A stretch of DNA of 64,000 bases from Amycolatopsis decaplanina DSM 44594 (lineage in GTDB: Bacteria > Actinomycetota > Actinomycetes > Mycobacteriales > Pseudonocardiaceae), in NCBI RefSeq assembly GCF_000342005.1, contig NZ_AOHO01000071.1, positions 253,690-317,689 on the forward strand, written 5' to 3'. The notes under the pieces are model-generated. The model saw only the letters and a program-made list of their open reading frames with translations. It was not told the DNA's origin and made no database searches. Shown here piece after piece: positions 35,481-44,841 of the stretch (position 1 is its first letter; each line of letters opens with the position of its first letter). The translations under genes and the position numbers were made by a program.

Positions 35481-36467
35481 GTGACCGACGAACCGACCAA
35501 GACCCTGAAGCTGATGGTGACGGGCGGAGCCGGTTATGTGGGCAGCGTCTGCGCGGCCCGCCTCATCGAGGCCGGGCATGACGTCACCGTGGTCGACGAC
35601 CTCTCCACCGGGCACGCCGACGCGGTGCACCCGGACGCGACCTTCATCGAGGGCGACGCCGCCGAGGTCGCCCAGCGCCTGCTCGGCGACGGCTTCGACG
35701 GTGTCCTCCACTTCGCCGCCAAGTCGCTGGTCGGGGAGTCGATGACGGACCCGGCGAAGTACTGGGAAGGCAACGTCCTGACCTCGCTTCGCCTGCTCGA
35801 AGCGATGCGCGACCACGGCACGAAGCGGCTGGTGTTCTCCTCCACCGCGGCCACCTACGGCGAGCCCGAGTCCTCCCCCATCCCGGAGACGGCGCCGACG
35901 CAGCCGACCAACACCTACGGCGCGACGAAGCTGGCCATCGACCACGCGATCACGTCGTTCTCGCGCGCCCACGGCATCGCCGCCGTCAGCCTGCGCTACT
36001 TCAACGTCGCCGGCGCCTACGGCTCCTTCGGCGAACGGCACACCACGGAAACCCACCTGATCCCCCTCGTGCTCCAGGTCGCCACCGGGGACCGCGAACG
36101 GATCCAGATCTTCGGTGACGACTACCCGACAGCGGACGGCACCGCCATCCGCGACTACATCCACGTGGTCGACCTCGCCGACGCGCACCTGCTGGCGCTG
36201 CGCCACGCGGCCGACGGCGAACACCGCATCTACAACCTCGGCAGCGGCACCGGTTTCTCGGTCCTCGAGGTGATCGAGGCGTGCCGCCGCACCACCGGTC
36301 ACGAGATCCCCGCCGCGGTCGCGCCGCGCCGGGCGGGTGACCCGTCGGTGCTGGTGGCCTCCAGCGAGCGGGCGGGCGACGAACTCGGCTGGAAGCCCGA
36401 GCGCACCGACCTCGACGGCATCGTGGCCGACGCCTGGGCGTTCACCCGGTCCCGCCAGAACGCCTGA
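35481..36467 (+). CDS. galE: UDP-glucose 4-epimerase
   Basis: A 328-residue extended SDR: TGGAGYVGS at residues 14-22, DDLSTGH, the active-site Ser/Thr in FSSTAATYGE, YGATK (YxxxK near 145-149), YFNVAGAYG and RDYIHVVDLADAH. These are the GalE signatures; it interconverts UDP-glucose and UDP-galactose. GTG 35481 has AAAGG upstream. galE beside dtxR/ideR is also seen in corynebacteria (from memory). Its last 26 bp overlap the convergent DUF4192 gene. Confidence 0.9.
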   Translation: MTDEPTKTLKLMVTGGAGYVGSVCAARLIEAGHDVTVVDDLSTGHADAVHPDATFIEGDAAEVAQRLLGDGFDGVLHFAAKSLVGESMTDPAKYWEGNVLTSLRLLEAMRDHGTKRLVFSSTAATYGEPESSPIPETAPTQPTNTYGATKLAIDHAITSFSRAHGIAAVSLRYFNVAGAYGSFGERHTTETHLIPLVLQVATGDRERIQIFGDDYPTADGTAIRDYIHVVDLADAHLLALRHAADGEHRIYNLGSGTGFSVLEVIEACRRTTGHEIPAAVAPRRAGDPSVLVASSERAGDELGWKPERTDLDGIVADAWAFTRSRQNA

Positions 36468-37506
36468 GGCTGATCTCGGGCGTTCCTTCGGCTCGCTGCC
36501 GCAGGACCACCTCGGCCACGTCGGACGGCGGCACCATCGCGTCCAGAGCCCTGGCCAGCAGCTTCGTCAGCCCGTGCCCAGGGTCGGCTTCGCCGGCCCT
36601 GACCAGGGCGATCCCGGCGGTCGCCATGTCACCCCGGAGATAGGCGGCGTGCGCTTTCAGGGCGAGCGCCTCGGCTGCTTCGGGTGCCGGGAGTTCCCGG
36701 GCCAGGGTGAGCCAGAGGTCCTCCGCCGTGCGGGCGAGCGGTGAGTCCGCGGGTGCGGCGGTGAGCATGCAGGCGCCCCGGACCTCGACCAGGGAAAGCG
36801 CCCAGGCCAGCCGGACGGCCTGATCGTCGGTGATCGCCGGATCGCCGCCGTCCGCGCGGGCGAGCGCGGCGTTCACCTCGGCGACCGCCGCCTGGACGAG
36901 ATCCGGGCCGTTCCACGGCGGATCGGCCATCCTGGTGAGGAGATCGGCACGTCTGGCGAGCGTCTCCGGCGAGACGGGGTCGAAAAGACGCTCGAGCTCC
37001 TCCCGGCTCGCGCGGGTGATCTGCCCGGCACCGGTGACGATCGCGGCGGCCACCGAGTCGCGCGGGTCCGGCAGGAGACCGCCACAGGTCTTTTCCCGGT
37101 AGCAGCCCCAGCGCACCTCGGCGGCGATGCGCGGCGCCCACACCGGATGCATCACCGGGATGCCGTACTCGGCCAGCGAAGCTTCCAGGCGCCGGATGAA
37201 CCGGCGGCGCGGTGGCCGTCCCGCCTTGTTCGCGGCGCCACCGCCGACCACCGCGACGGTGGCGCCGGTGTGGCCGGTCAGGGCGAGCCTGCCCGCGAGG
37301 TCCCGCGCCTGGTCGTGTTCCAGGCCCGACGGCGGCAGGTCCACGCGCATGATGAGGCCCTGCCGTTTACGGTCCGGGCCGCGCATGCCGAAGACGACGA
37401 CGGAGTCCTCGGGGTGGAACCCGAGAAGGTACGGGATCGCGGCGAGCAGGTCCGCCGGATCCTTCAGATCGACCTTGGTCCTGCCGGTCGGGGTGGATGT
37501 GGTCAT
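36442..37506 (-). CDS. DUF4192-family protein
   Basis: A 354-residue soluble protein: VDLKDPADLLAAIPYLLGFHPEDSVVVFGM at the N-terminus is the hallmark of DUF4192, an actinobacterial family of unknown function; the rest is largely helical with WGCYREKTCGG in the middle. ATG 37506. The promoter region carries two DnaA-box-like sites, unusual for a gene with no known replication role. Confidence 0.75.
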   Translation of the reverse strand: MTTSTPTGRTKVDLKDPADLLAAIPYLLGFHPEDSVVVFGMRGPDRKRQGLIMRVDLPPSGLEHDQARDLAGRLALTGHTGATVAVVGGGAANKAGRPPRRRFIRRLEASLAEYGIPVMHPVWAPRIAAEVRWGCYREKTCGGLLPDPRDSVAAAIVTGAGQITRASREELERLFDPVSPETLARRADLLTRMADPPWNGPDLVQAAVAEVNAALARADGGDPAITDDQAVRLAWALSLVEVRGACMLTAAPADSPLARTAEDLWLTLARELPAPEAAEALALKAHAAYLRGDMATAGIALVRAGEADPGHGLTKLLARALDAMVPPSDVAEVVLRQRAEGTPEISLRRSGGTG

Positions 37507-37557
37507 GCCCCCACCCTGCGGCGGGAATGGGGCCGCTGGGTGGGGGCGGGACACATC

Positions 37558-37585
37558 TGTGGACAGCCGGGACCGTTGTGGACAA
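37558..37585. promoter_or_regulatory. Two DnaA-box-like sites upstream of the DUF4192 gene
   Basis: TGTGGACAG (37558-37566) and TGTGGACAA (37577-37585) lie 19 bp apart in the same orientation. The second is the exact reverse complement of the actinobacterial DnaA box TTGTCCACA; the first has one mismatch. They lie 50-80 bp upstream of the DUF4192 start. Function is inferred from the motif only. Confidence 0.45.
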
Positions 37586-37656
37586 CCGCCGCGGGACCGA
37601 TCGCGGGGACACCGATCCTGTCGGTGGGGTGGTTTACAGTGCCCGGCCCCGCGGGG

Positions 37657-38511
37657 TCAGCCGCAGTGTTCGAAGGGGCTCTCGTAGGCGTTCGACCCGA
37701 CCGAGCCGCCCCACTTGACGCAGGTCGAGGCGGCCGTCTTCTTCACCGGTCCGGCGTAGTAGGTGAAGCTGCCGGAGTCGGTCACGCGAGCCGAACCCTG
37801 GACTTCGAGGAACGCCGAAACCGGCGAAGCGGTGCCGAGCGAAACCGCCTTCAGCGTGGTGACGCAGTTGGCCTGGGTCGAAGCGTTGTAGAGCAGGTAC
37901 GCCGTTCCCGAACCGTTCGCGAGCCCCTGCGAGTCGACGACCGAGAACCCGCTGCCGCACACCTCGGTGGCCTCGTACGGGTTGCCACCGCACGAGTTCT
38001 TGCTGGTGAAGTCGGTGTGGCCGTAGTACGGCACCGCGACCCCGTTCAGCACCGCCTTCTGCACCACTCCGTTGAGCCGCTCTTCGAAGTGCAGGTGAGG
38101 ACCGGTCACCCCGCCGGTCGCCCCGGCGGTGCCGATCTGCTTGCCGAGGCTGACGGCCTGGCCGACCGAGACCGACTGGGTCGACAGGTGGGCGTACCGG
38201 GTACGCCAGCCGCCACCGTGGTCGATCTCGACCCAGCGCCCGTAGCTCGTGCTGCCCTCGTTGGCGACCCGGGTGACGGTGCCGCCCGCGGACGCCAGCA
38301 CCGGCATCCCGGTGATCCCCGACTTCTGGAAGTCGACCGAGTTCGCCGGGCTGTGCCCGCTGAACGTCGCCGCCGTGACCGTGACGCCGCATTTGAAGGG
38401 GACCTGGAAGTTCGGGGCGGCCGACGCCTGCGTCGTACCGGCGAGGGTCAGGCCGAGCGCGGGAAGAACAGTGGCCGCGGCGAGCACTGCGAAACGGCGC
38501 AACCTGGACAT
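37657..38511 (-). CDS. Secreted M23 (LytM-type) metallopeptidase
   Basis: A 284-residue protein with a signal peptide (FAVLAAATVLPALGLTLAGTTQASAA). The peptidase domain has HSPANSVDFQ (zinc His/Asp), HGGGWRTRYAHLS and GPHLHFEERLNG, the HxH motif of M23 enzymes that cut peptidoglycan cross-bridges. A C-terminal domain of about 100 residues with four Cys may bind the wall. ATG 38511 follows GGAGG; upstream Met codons lack a ribosome site. Confidence 0.8.
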   Translation of the reverse strand: MSRLRRFAVLAAATVLPALGLTLAGTTQASAAPNFQVPFKCGVTVTAATFSGHSPANSVDFQKSGITGMPVLASAGGTVTRVANEGSTSYGRWVEIDHGGGWRTRYAHLSTQSVSVGQAVSLGKQIGTAGATGGVTGPHLHFEERLNGVVQKAVLNGVAVPYYGHTDFTSKNSCGGNPYEATEVCGSGFSVVDSQGLANGSGTAYLLYNASTQANCVTTLKAVSLGTASPVSAFLEVQGSARVTDSGSFTYYAGPVKKTAASTCVKWGGSVGSNAYESPFEHCG

Positions 38512-38616
38512 GGAGACCTCCATCAGGTGGGGAAGCCGGACGGGCGGTAGCAAAGCCGGGGGAAATACATTTTCCGTACAAGCCCGAGGTCGGGTCGGCG
38601 TTTTCCACCCGAAACG

Positions 38617-38652
38617 CCGGGTGCCACGTCCCGCGCGGGACGTGGCACCCGG
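38617..38652. terminator. Perfect 36-bp palindrome, terminator for the S15 peptidase/M23 gap
   Basis: Arms 38617-38634 (CCGGGTGCCACGTCCCGC) and 38635-38652 are exact reverse complements with no spacer. It lies 14 bp downstream of the minus-strand S15 peptidase gene and upstream of the M23 gene, so it most likely ends the peptidase transcript. There is no T-tract, as is usual for actinobacterial hairpin terminators. Confidence 0.7.
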
Positions 38653-38665
38653 AGTGCGGACCTGC

Positions 38666-40477
38666 TCAGCCGAAGGCGGCGCGCAGCGCGGGCTTGCCGC
38701 CCGCCACCGGCAGCACCAGTGAAGTGCGGTTCAGCTCGACCGAGACACCGGCGCCCGGCTTCGGCCGGAGCGTGTAGTCGTGATCGCTGGAGGCCACCAG
38801 GAACTCGATCTTGTGCCCGGCCGCGAGCAGGTAGTCCTTCGCGACCAGTTCCACCTCGACCTTGTAGTTCTCACCAGGGGTGATCGGGTCGGTGCGGGCG
38901 GGGTCGCGCCGGTTCTGCGGATCGGTCCAGCCCCGGGTGATCACCTTCGCCGTCCCGTCCGGAGCGCGGTCGAGGAGCACCGCGGTCACGTTCGCGGCCG
39001 GCCTGTCGAAGGACAGCGACAGGTCGGTCTTCACGGTTCCGGAAAGACGCACGGGCTGCTTCGCCGCGGTGGTCGAGTACAGCAGGCGGTTGCCCGACGA
39101 GGCCGCGTCGGCCAGCTGTTCGATCGTCTTGCTCGCGTCGTCGGCCAGCTTCTCGACGGCGGCCTTGCCCGGAACGGGGTTGCGCGTGTCGAGCTTGCCC
39201 TTCGAGGAACCACCGGGCCACGGGTAGAGCTTGACATCCTGGGTCCCGGGCAGCGGCCACTCCGGCTCGTCCACCCACGACTTGTCCTCGCGTTGGATCG
39301 TCGCCTTCGGCTCACGCTCGATGCCGTTATCGATGCCGTAGAGGTAGTGCGACATCCACTTGTTCAGCGTGGCGAGCCAGACGTCGCGGCGGAGGCTGTA
39401 CGGGTCGGCGTGCCCGGCCTGGTGCAGCCAGATCTTGTGCTCGACGCCGCGCGCCTTGAGCATTTCGTACCAGCGGGTGCCCTGGTCGGTCTTGACGTTC
39501 CAGTCGCCGAGGCCGTGCACCACGAGCACCGAGGCTCGCACCTTGTTCACGTCGTTGCGGTAGTTCCGCACATCCCAGAAACGACTGTAGTCACCGGTCA
39601 CCCGGTCCTGGTCGACGGCGATACCGTCGATCAGCGGGCGGCAGACGGCGCGATCCTGGCGGGTGTAGACGTAGTCCGCGAGCACGTCCGCGTCCTCGCC
39701 CTGGAATCCGCCGGCCGCGACGACGGCGCCGTCGTTGCGGTAGTAGTCGTACCAGCTGGAGATCGCCGCGATCGGGACGATCGTCTCCAGCCCTTCGACA
39801 CCGGTGCTGGCCACCGCGTTGGGCAGCGTCCCGTTGTAGGAGACGCCCGTCATGCCGGTCTTGCCGGTGCTCCAGTCCGCGACCGCGGCCTTGCCCGTCG
39901 CGTCCCGCGCCGTCGCGCGGCCGTTCAGCCAGTCCACAACGGATTTCGCGCCGATGGTCTCGTTGACGTCGCCAGTGCTGGGGCAGCCGGTGGACTGGCC
40001 GCTGCCGAGCGACTCCCCGTACACCACGGCGAAGCCGCGAGCGGTGAAGTAGTCCTGGTAGCGCCAGCTGATCGGCGCCGCGTTCGGGCCGACGGTCTTC
40101 GTCGCGATCCGCGGGCCCGCGGGGACGCGCTTCGCGCCGGGCACGTAGAGCTCCACGTCGACGTTGTGGTTCGCGACGTCATTGCCGCCCGCGTAGTACG
40201 GGCTGGCCTGGTAGACGACCGGGACCTTCATCCCCTGCTGGGTCGCGCGGGGCCGCACCACCTCGGCGTGCACGAGATCGTCCTTGCCGTCGCGGTCGCT
40301 GTCGACCGGCGCGGTGACCCAGACGTTCTCCCGGATGACGTCCGCCGGGTCGAACACCGGTTGCGCCTGGCCGTCCTTGAAGACCGGCGTCGGCGGAGCG
40401 TCGGCTTGGGCGGGCAACGCCGTCGCCGGAAGGACCAGGACAGCGGTGAACAGGGCGGCGAGCCTGGCGACTCTCAC
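38666..40477 (-). CDS. Secreted Xaa-Pro dipeptidyl-peptidase, S15 (PepX) family
   Basis: A 603-residue exported enzyme: signal peptide (LAALFTAVLVLPATALPAQA), then PVVYQASPYYAG, nucleophile elbow TGMTGVSYNGTLP (Ser), VVHGLGDWNVK (Asp), LHQAGHADPY (His), and a C-terminal beta domain from about residue 430. This is the X-Pro dipeptidyl-peptidase/cocaine-esterase-like alpha/beta hydrolase layout. It would release X-Pro dipeptides outside the cell. GTG 40477 is the start. Confidence 0.8.
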   Translation of the reverse strand: MRVARLAALFTAVLVLPATALPAQADAPPTPVFKDGQAQPVFDPADVIRENVWVTAPVDSDRDGKDDLVHAEVVRPRATQQGMKVPVVYQASPYYAGGNDVANHNVDVELYVPGAKRVPAGPRIATKTVGPNAAPISWRYQDYFTARGFAVVYGESLGSGQSTGCPSTGDVNETIGAKSVVDWLNGRATARDATGKAAVADWSTGKTGMTGVSYNGTLPNAVASTGVEGLETIVPIAAISSWYDYYRNDGAVVAAGGFQGEDADVLADYVYTRQDRAVCRPLIDGIAVDQDRVTGDYSRFWDVRNYRNDVNKVRASVLVVHGLGDWNVKTDQGTRWYEMLKARGVEHKIWLHQAGHADPYSLRRDVWLATLNKWMSHYLYGIDNGIEREPKATIQREDKSWVDEPEWPLPGTQDVKLYPWPGGSSKGKLDTRNPVPGKAAVEKLADDASKTIEQLADAASSGNRLLYSTTAAKQPVRLSGTVKTDLSLSFDRPAANVTAVLLDRAPDGTAKVITRGWTDPQNRRDPARTDPITPGENYKVEVELVAKDYLLAAGHKIEFLVASSDHDYTLRPKPGAGVSVELNRTSLVLPVAGGKPALRAAFG

Positions 40478-40559
40478 AGGACCCCCAAAGGCGGGCGGGC
40501 AAGACGCAGCTGAGGTTTCCGGCCACCCGAACAGGTGTCAAGAGACTAACGTCGGAGGC

Positions 40560-42125
40560 ATGCCGAGCACCCTGGAAGCACCGATCGTCGCCGTCACCGT
40601 CTACCCGCACCACGCCCGGATCACGAGGCGGGCTTCGACGGGCCTCGACGGGGAAACGCGCTTCGCCTTCGCGGGCCTGCCGTGGAACCTGGACACCGAT
40701 TCGGTCCGCGTCACCGGTTCCGGTCCGGCGGTCATCGCCGGGGTCGACGTCACCGTCGAACGCCATCCCGCGCCCGCGGACGTTTCCCTGCGCGCGCTGA
40801 CCGAGCGGCGGCGGGCCGATCAGGCGGTGGTCGACGAGGTCGCGGACGCCGTCGCCGCGGAGACCGCGAAGGTCGATCTGCTGACAGGGTTGGCGACGCG
40901 CAGCGGGAAGAGTTTCGCGAAGGCGCTCGCGGCGGGTACGGCGGAACCACCCCGGGTCGCCGAAGTCACCGACGCGCTCGGCACGCAACTGGCCGAGGCG
41001 CTGGGGAAACGGCGCGAACTCGGCATCCGCCTCGCCCGGCTCCGTGACGATCTCAAAGCGCTGGACCGCGAGATCGAGGCGAAACAAGGCCTGTCCGAAG
41101 TGGACAGCGCGACGGTCACGGTCGAGCTGGAGAGCCAGGAGGACGGCGCGGAGATCGGCCTCGAACTGTCCTATGTGGTCGCGAACGCGAGCTGGGAGCC
41201 GGGTTACGACGTGCGCGTCCGCGGCGAAGACGTCTCGGTGACCTGGTACGGGCGGATCACCCAGCACACCGGTGAGGACTGGCCGGAATGCGAGCTGGCC
41301 CTGTCCACCGCGCGGCCGGCGAACACCGTGGAGGTACCGGAACTCGAACCGTGGTTCCTCGACCGCGTGCGGCCGGCCCAGCCGTTGATGGCGCGCGCCG
41401 CGTACGGCAGCGCGTCACCCGCGGGTGGCGGGATGCCGGAGTCGGTGGGCATGCCGGCGCCCGCCGCGCCCGCGATGGCGGTGCGGACCGCGTCCGTCGA
41501 GCAGGGCACCACCGCGGTCACCTACCGGCCCGGACGCCCGGTGGCGGTGCCGTCGGGAGCGCAAGGTCACCGCACGACGCTCGCACAGCTGGAACTGACG
41601 GCGAAACTGGGCTACATCACCGCTCCGGCGGTGTCACCGGAGGCGTTCCTGCGGGCGACCGTCGTCAACACTTCGGAGCACACGCTGCGGCCGGGGAAGG
41701 CGTCGGTGTTCCACGAGACGGAGTTCGTCGGCACCACGCGGCTGGACGTCTGGGCTCCGGGCGAGGAACTCGAACTCGCCCTCGGCGTGGACGACCGGAT
41801 CCGGGTCGACCGGGAACTCGCGCACCGCTCGGCGAGCAAGGCGGCGCTGTCCGGCGTCCGCAAGCGGGAAGCCGCCTACAACACGACCATCAGCAACCAC
41901 AGCCCGCGCGAAGCCGTCGTGACCGTGCTGGACCAGGCTCCGGTCTCGCGCGACGAGGCGATCACGATCCGGGAGGTCAAGGCCGTGCCGGAGCCCGTGG
42001 AGCGGACCGAGCTGGGCGAGTTCACCTGGAGGCTCACGCTCGCTCCGGGCGCGAAGGCCGTCGTGACCCTCGGATACCGGGTGGACGTCGCGAAGGGGGT
42101 CGAACTGTCGGGGTGGCGGGAGTAG
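40560..42125 (+). CDS. DUF4139 domain protein (mucoidy inhibitor A-like)
   Basis: A 521-residue protein. The N-terminal DUF4140 part starts IVAVTVYPHHARITRRA; a coiled coil rich in Ala/Glu/Arg occupies about residues 75-180; the DUF4139 beta domain follows with SYVVANASWEPGYDVRV, YGRITQHTGEDW, and ends VTLGYRVDVAKGVELSGW. Function unknown, though the name MuiA is used. ATG 40560 sits only one base after GGAGG, which is too close for normal use, so initiation may be leaderless or from elsewhere. Confidence 0.75.
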   Translation: MPSTLEAPIVAVTVYPHHARITRRASTGLDGETRFAFAGLPWNLDTDSVRVTGSGPAVIAGVDVTVERHPAPADVSLRALTERRRADQAVVDEVADAVAAETAKVDLLTGLATRSGKSFAKALAAGTAEPPRVAEVTDALGTQLAEALGKRRELGIRLARLRDDLKALDREIEAKQGLSEVDSATVTVELESQEDGAEIGLELSYVVANASWEPGYDVRVRGEDVSVTWYGRITQHTGEDWPECELALSTARPANTVEVPELEPWFLDRVRPAQPLMARAAYGSASPAGGGMPESVGMPAPAAPAMAVRTASVEQGTTAVTYRPGRPVAVPSGAQGHRTTLAQLELTAKLGYITAPAVSPEAFLRATVVNTSEHTLRPGKASVFHETEFVGTTRLDVWAPGEELELALGVDDRIRVDRELAHRSASKAALSGVRKREAAYNTTISNHSPREAVVTVLDQAPVSRDEAITIREVKAVPEPVERTELGEFTWRLTLAPGAKAVVTLGYRVDVAKGVELSGWRE

Positions 42126-42162
42126 TCCGCCGATGAACGGCGACGCCGTCGGGCGACCGAAC

Positions 42163-44841
42163 TCACAGCAGGCCGCGTCGGCGTGCGGCGACCACGGCGT
42201 CGCGGCGGTGGTTGACGCCGAGCTTCCGGTAGATGCCGCGGAGATGGGTCTTGACCGTGTTCACCGACACGAAGAGCGAATCGGCGATCTGCTCCGTGGT
42301 GCGCATGGACGGTAATTCGGTGAGGAGCTCGAGCTCGCGTGAGGTGAGCGGGTCGACCGGGGCCGCGGAGCCGGCCGGTAGTGCCTGCAGCACGGCGCTC
42401 GCGAACTCTTCGGTGCGCCCGAACCTCCCGGTGCCGCGCACCAGGAGTTCCCGGATGTGCTGCCCGGCGTCGTGGAAGGGCCGTAGCGCCTGTTGGGGTG
42501 CCGCGAGTTCGAGTGCATGACCGACGGCGTTGTGCGCCTGGTTCTGTTCACCGGCTTGGTCGGCGAGAACGGCTTCGAGGAGCCAGCCGTCGATCAGGGT
42601 CCGCGCCACCAGAGGCCTGGTCTGGCATTCGATGACCGGCTGCAGGCGACGGCGTGCGGCGCCGGTCCTGCCGCGGTGCATGTGCACGAGCGCGGTGAGC
42701 AGCGCGTGCTCCGCATAGGGGCTCAGCAGGTGCCGATATCGTTCGGTCACATCCGCCGCCCAGGTGGGTTCTCCGACGCGCAGGGCCAGTCGTTGTTCGA
42801 TCGGAGCCGTGCAGGCGACGAGCCACGGAGCACTCGGTTCCGCCGCGAGCCGTTTCCGGTGACCACGCAGCGTTTCGACGACCGCGTGCGGATCGGCGGT
42901 GAGGTCGAATTCGACGGCGGCGCTGAGTGTCACCGTCAGCATTTCCGCGGCCGGATCCACGGCCGTGGGCGAAAGGTGAGTCGCCAGTGCGGAGAATCGG
43001 CGGGCGCTCTCCTGGTCGAGCCTCTGATAGGCCGCCAGCCCGAGAACCGTGTACAAGAACGCGGTTCGCGCGGTTTCCTGCCAGCCGCGTGAACGTGCCA
43101 GCTCGAGGGCGGCACTGGTGTGCACCGCCAGCCCGGCGAGATCACCCTGTACGCAGGCGATGGCCGCGAGGTGGATGTCGCACTGCAGAGTGACGGCGTC
43201 GCGCCGCTCCAGAGTGGCCATCCGCAGCGCGCGTTCCAAATCGAGAGTGGCGTTCGAGACGTCGCCCAGCCACAGGGCCGCGATCCCCCTGCTGGCGAGG
43301 GCCAGCAGGTCGAGGTCGAAATCGCCGGAATCGCCCAGGCCCGTGGCGCGGAGTTCGGCGAGCGCGTTGGCCAGTTTCCCTCCGTACCTCGCCCGGTAGA
43401 GGACGGCCACGGCGCTCAACGCGCGCAGACGCCCGGAACGAAGCGGCTGCGCCGAATTGTCGACCCTGCCGAGGTATCGGTCCGCGGTCACGAGGTCATG
43501 AGAGTCGAGGGCGACGACCGCCGCGGTGAGCGCCACCTGAGGCCGGGCAAGGATGTGCTCCGGCATCGCGCCAAGCAACGTGTGCAACCGCGCTCCCTGT
43601 CCTTTGAGGACGGTCTGCAACCCGAACCGCTGGATGTACCGGGTGACCTGTTCTTCGTCCTGCGCGGCGATACTGTGCTCCAACCCGGTGAGCACGTCGC
43701 CGGAGTCGGTGAACCATTCGGCCGCCGAGCGGTGGAGCCTGCGATAGGCCCGCGGGTGACGGCGAGTCAGTTCGGCACGCAGATAGTCGCGAAGCAAGGG
43801 GTGGCAGCGGTATCGAGGACAGTCTCGGCCGTGCCGGGTGACCAGCGCATTGGTACGGGTGAGCATGTACAGGATCTGCCCGGAGTTCTCCTGCCCGGTC
43901 AGCCGGGTGGCCAGCTCGGGGGTGACTTCAGGGCACACCGAGGTACTCAGCAGGAACTCGCGGATGTGCGCGGGCTGCGGGCCGAGGATCTCCCCGGACA
44001 GGTATTCGGCCAGCAGACGGTCCTCACCGGTGAAGGCTCGAATCGCACCGCGGGCGTCCGATGTGGCCGCCAGCGAAAGGGTGAGGAAACGCAAGCCCGC
44101 CGCCCAGCCTTCCGTTCGTTCCATGATCTCGTCCAAATCCGCCTTCGTCAGCGCGAGGTTCTGCCTGGCGAGCAGTCTTCCGGTTTCCTGCTCGGTGAAG
44201 TTCAGCTGGTGCGCCGTGATCTCCCGTAGCCTGCCTTCCAGCTGGAGCCGGGGCAGGATCAGCGGTGGCGGGAACCGGGTCGCGATGACGACCCGCACCT
44301 GGGAGGGCAGGTAGCGCAGGAGCATGTTGACGTTCTTGACCGCGTCCGGCGCGGACAGCTCATGTGCGTTGTCCAGCACCAGGATCACCGGCCGCGAGAG
44401 CCGGTCGCACAAGTCGACGAAGGCAGCGATGCGTTCGTGGGCGGAAGCGTCCCGCGGCAGTGCCGGCTCGGAGAGCACATCGTCCTCGACACTTCGGCCC
44501 AGCGCGCCGAGGATCGACGACCACAGCGAAAACACCTTGTTGTCGTTGGCGTCCAACGAAATCCACGCTACATGTTCGCCGGTGGCGTGGCGGCGTGCTC
44601 TTCGCCGAAGCCAGCTGCCGAGCAGCACGGTCTTGCCGGATCCCGCTGGTGCGTTGATCAACGTGACGCTGGGGGCTTGACCGCTGGTGGCCCGATCGAG
44701 GACGTCCAGCAAACGGTCCCGCTCGAGGATGTCGCAAGCGGGCGGCGGTGGTGGTGCGAGTTTCGGTGACGGCACCACGACCGGTTCTTCGTCGCGGGTA
44801 CCCGGTTCCGCACCTTTCGCGGGGGTCATTGGCCGGCGCAT
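42163..44841 (-). CDS. LuxR-family transcriptional regulator, MalT/LAL type
   Basis: An 892-residue ATP-dependent regulator. INAPAGSGKT (Walker A, residues about 62-71) and PVILVLDNAHEL (Walker B) form a STAND-type NTPase; a long TPR-like helical region fills the middle; the C-terminus has LTSRELELLTELPSMRTTEQIADSLFVSVNTVKTHLRGIYRKLGV, the LuxR helix-turn-helix. Such proteins act as ligand-gated activators of secondary metabolism or stress genes. ATG 44841 or 44829; it overlaps a small upstream gene by 16 bp. Confidence 0.8.
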   Translation of the reverse strand: MRRPMTPAKGAEPGTRDEEPVVVPSPKLAPPPPPACDILERDRLLDVLDRATSGQAPSVTLINAPAGSGKTVLLGSWLRRRARRHATGEHVAWISLDANDNKVFSLWSSILGALGRSVEDDVLSEPALPRDASAHERIAAFVDLCDRLSRPVILVLDNAHELSAPDAVKNVNMLLRYLPSQVRVVIATRFPPPLILPRLQLEGRLREITAHQLNFTEQETGRLLARQNLALTKADLDEIMERTEGWAAGLRFLTLSLAATSDARGAIRAFTGEDRLLAEYLSGEILGPQPAHIREFLLSTSVCPEVTPELATRLTGQENSGQILYMLTRTNALVTRHGRDCPRYRCHPLLRDYLRAELTRRHPRAYRRLHRSAAEWFTDSGDVLTGLEHSIAAQDEEQVTRYIQRFGLQTVLKGQGARLHTLLGAMPEHILARPQVALTAAVVALDSHDLVTADRYLGRVDNSAQPLRSGRLRALSAVAVLYRARYGGKLANALAELRATGLGDSGDFDLDLLALASRGIAALWLGDVSNATLDLERALRMATLERRDAVTLQCDIHLAAIACVQGDLAGLAVHTSAALELARSRGWQETARTAFLYTVLGLAAYQRLDQESARRFSALATHLSPTAVDPAAEMLTVTLSAAVEFDLTADPHAVVETLRGHRKRLAAEPSAPWLVACTAPIEQRLALRVGEPTWAADVTERYRHLLSPYAEHALLTALVHMHRGRTGAARRRLQPVIECQTRPLVARTLIDGWLLEAVLADQAGEQNQAHNAVGHALELAAPQQALRPFHDAGQHIRELLVRGTGRFGRTEEFASAVLQALPAGSAAPVDPLTSRELELLTELPSMRTTEQIADSLFVSVNTVKTHLRGIYRKLGVNHRRDAVVAARRRGLL

